Position numbers and translations under genes: made by a program
Shown here: positions 62,107 through 64,000 of the stretch, in pieces
Layout: every line of letters starts with the position of its first letter
Position numbering within the stretch: the stretch's first letter is position 1
Source: Hirschia sp.
Lineage (GTDB): Bacteria > Pseudomonadota > Alphaproteobacteria > Caulobacterales > Hyphomonadaceae
Reading direction: 5' to 3'
Length of the DNA stretch: 64,000 nt
Assembly: GCA_002709235.1 (NCBI GenBank)
Contig: PAQI01000010.1
Location: 77,672 to 141,671, forward strand
The notes under the pieces: generated by a model
Seen by the model: only the letters and a program-made list of their open reading frames with translations
Told to the model about the DNA's origin: nothing
Databases searched by the model: none

Positions 62107-64000
62107 TTAGTATTTGAACTGGAGACTGCCGATAACAGTCCGACCTGCTGCGACAGTTGCCATGTGAGTGGCGTAGACACGCTCGAAATATCGCTCGTCG
62201 AACACGTTATTCACATTGAGCTGAAAGGCAATGTTGTCGGTAAAGTCATAGGATGCCATGGCATCGAAACGCCAGTAATCATCAACGCTCTTGGTGTTGG
62301 CCGTGTTACCGAAGCGCTCTGACATATAGCTCGCGCCACCGCCAATCTGGGCATTTTCCAGGACATCATAGGTCGTCCAGAGGGTGAAGCTGTGCTCTGG
62401 TGTGTTGGGCATCTTGTTGCCGACCTGATCAGTATTGATCGGACCAGCGTCGACGATTTCCGAGTCCAGAAAGCTGTAGCCTGCGAACACGCCCCAATCA
62501 GGCGTGATATTCCCAGCCGCGCTCAGCTCGATACCATCCACGCGCTGCTCACCAATGGCTTGTTGCGGAGCGCCGCGTCCTGCCTCGATGGGCACGTGGC
62601 CGTCAATGATTTCATTGCGGAAAATGGCCGCTGTCAGGGCGATATCGCCTGCACCCGGTTCCCACTTGACGCCGATTTCGTAATTGCGGTTCTTCTCCGG
62701 GCTCAGATCCTCAGTGGTTGCAGAGATATTGTCGCCGCCATCTCCGATCGTGGACCCGGAAGGCGTTGCCGCAGTCGCGAAGGATGCATAGACGCTGGTG
62801 TTGTAGACGGGTTTGTAGACCACACCGGCCTGATAGCTGACGATGGTTTCTGAATTTGAAAGGCCCGTAGAGGTCTCTGTCTCGAAGTCATCGGCACGCA
62901 GGCCAAGATTCACGATCCATTTGTCTGAGACAGTGATTGAATCGAAGACATACACACCGATTGTGTCGGCAGTTGTGTTGGTGGGATCGTTCAGCGTGTA
63001 GCTACCGGCCCATGGGTCGTTCGGGTTGGGGTTGTAGAGATCTGTACAATTGTAGCCGCTCGCAGCGCCTGCACCGAACTGGTCACAACCACCGCGTGGA
63101 ATGTCGACACCACCGGGCGCTGTCGTGTCGACTGAGTAGGTGGCGCGGTCTGTTTCCTCGCTGGTGAATTCCAGACCGGTGGATAGGCTATGCGCGAGCG
63201 TTCCGGTGTTGAACCAGGCTTGCAGATCAGTCTGGTTGGTGAAGGTGTCGGTTTCTGAATTGGTCGTCTTGGGATTACGATAGACCAGCCCATTCGCCAC
63301 ATTGCCCTGAGAGTCGTCGGGGTTACTGGCGATATAGGCGAGACTGGATGTCATGATCCGCGTGATATTGCGCAGGCGGAGGTTGTCATTGAAGTCGTGG
63401 CTGACTTCCACTTGCCCCGAATCCAGCTGGGATTCATTGAAATCACGGTTCAGCAGGCCGTAGAAATTGTCCAGATCAATGCCTTCAACAGGCTTACCTG
63501 TGACCAGATCCAGCGGCACACCATAGTCGACAATGCCGTCTGACTCATAATGGATGTAGCTCGCCGTGACTTTGGTTGGTCCGTTCAGGCCCCAGGCGAT
63601 GGAGGGAGCGATGCCCCAGCGATCATCGTATACGCCGTCACGACCTGCGATTTCGGAATCGTGACCAAGTACGTTCAGGCGTACAGCCAGATTTTCGTTG
63701 ATAGCTTCGTTCACATCCAGAGTACCGCGCAGATAGTCTGCATTGCCGACACCGATAGCGCCAGAGATGAAGTCTTCCGCCTTTGGTGTCTTGGTGACGA
63801 GGTTCAGGCTTCCACCTGCTGCGCCACGACCGGCGAGGGGCCCACTTGCACCGCGTACGACTTCGATCTGTTCAAGGTTGAATGTGTCGCGTGTCTGGGA
63901 GCTGGAATCGCGCAAGCCATCAACAAGGATACCGGCAGTTGATTCAGCGCCCCGGATGAAGGGACGGTCAGCTAGAGGTGCGCCACCTTCACCCATTGCC
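62107..64000 (-). CDS. TonB-dependent siderophore receptor, Fiu/CirA-type (N-terminus outside window)
   Basis: About 631 residues, open through the right edge, so the signal peptide, TonB box and first part of the plug are missing. Visible plug parts include [23 protein letters not shown] and [30 protein letters not shown], typical of ferric-siderophore receptors. The barrel shows [29 protein letters not shown] and a C-terminal ending of VIGSLQFKY. Pairing with the PKHD hydroxylase argues for a catecholate siderophore ligand. Confidence 0.93.
   Translation of the reverse strand, partial: AMGEGGAPLADRPFIRGAESTAGILVDGLRDSSSQTRDTFNLEQIEVVRGASGPLAGRGAAGGSLNLVTKTPKAEDFISGAIGVGNADYLRGTLDVNEAINENLAVRLNVLGHDSEIAGRDGVYDDRWGIAPSIAWGLNGPTKVTASYIHYESDGIVDYGVPLDLVTGKPVEGIDLDNFYGLLNRDFNESQLDSGQVEVSHDFNDNLRLRNITRIMTSSLAYIASNPDDSQGNVANGLVYRNPKTTNSETDTFTNQTDLQAWFNTGTLAHSLSTGLEFTSEETDRATYSVDTTAPGGVDIPRGGCDQFGAGAASGYNCTDLYNPNPNDPWAGSYTLNDPTNTTADTIGVYVFDSITVSDKWIVNLGLRADDFETETSTGLSNSETIVSYQAGVVYKPVYNTSVYASFATAATPSGSTIGDGGDNISATTEDLSPEKNRNYEIGVKWEPGAGDIALTAAIFRNEIIDGHVPIEAGRGAPQQAIGEQRVDGIELSAAGNITPDWGVFAGYSFLDSEIVDAGPINTDQVGNKMPNTPEHSFTLWTTYDVLENAQIGGGASYMSERFGNTANTKSVDDYWRFDAMASYDFTDNIAFQLNVNNVFDERYFERVYATHMATVAAGRTVIGSLQFKY

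Noticed and set aside
1-64000. tRNA, rRNA, CRISPR and insertion sequences
   Set aside because: No T-loop/acceptor pattern, rRNA motif, spaced direct repeats or transposase frame seen anywhere in the window.

Overview
The window looks like chromosome from a stalked/budding-type marine alphaproteobacterium (Caulobacterales/Maricaulales/Hyphomonadaceae-like). This is inferred from 5-aminolevulinate synthase (C4 haem route), a Mg-type HemB, a fused SecD-SecF, split GcvPA/GcvPB, Bpt-type leucyltransferase, an LdtR-like MarR regulator and several TonB-dependent receptors. Gene density is high. Almost everything is housekeeping; the one clear accessory island is a single AT-rich gene at 33.85-35.83 kb. 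I see no rRNA, tRNA, CRISPR array or insertion sequence.

Layout. 0-3.2 kb: 3' end of pgi, a SnoaL-like protein, a small stress-type protein behind an EcfG-like promoter, a transglutaminase-like protease and an outer-membrane barrel. 3.4-9.2 kb: surE-pcm-nlpD-like-yajC-secDF, an envelope/secretion run with the same surE-pcm-nlpD order as enterobacteria. 9.4-18.7 kb: sodB, a squalene/phytoene-synthase-like protein, DUF3617, topoisomerase IB, recO, a methyltransferase with a Zur-like palindrome upstream, parC, a lipoprotein phosphodiesterase and lemA. 18.8-25.6 kb: DUF805 protein, then on the minus strand a TRAP transporter (dctP-dctQ-dctM), bpt and an SLC13 permease. 25.7-28.4 kb: motB, a beta-hydroxyacid dehydrogenase and pgl. 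29.0-33.8 kb: the prkA-yeaH-spoVR operon. 33.85-35.83 kb: a P-loop ATPase with a C-terminal TIR domain, probably an antiphage/NADase-type defence gene. 36-44 kb: hemB, a GNAT, an LdtR-like regulator, hemA with a strong dyad in its leader, thrB, a GNAT-nitrilase fusion, a CHMI-like protein and ispH. 44.3-47.9 kb: a lipoprotein, argS, a two-TM protein and a 33-residue lipoprotein. 48.1-53.0 kb: a tandem glycine riboswitch driving gcvT-gcvH-gcvPA-gcvPB, with a palindromic repeat between the last two genes. 53.1-64 kb, minus strand: a propeller-amidohydrolase lipoprotein, a TonB-dependent receptor, and an iron-uptake run of receptor (partial)-PKHD hydroxylase-exbB-exbD-exbD-tonB.

How it fits together. 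The right end is a self-contained TonB import cluster: the receptor, an iron-dependent oxygenase of the PiuC/YbiX type and the ExbB/ExbD/TonB energiser are in one direction with short gaps or overlaps. The glycine cleavage operon is controlled by a glycine-sensing leader RNA. hemA and hemB sit on either side of a MarR-type regulator. The most unusual item is the TIR-ATPase gene, which differs in base composition from both neighbours and has no partner gene.
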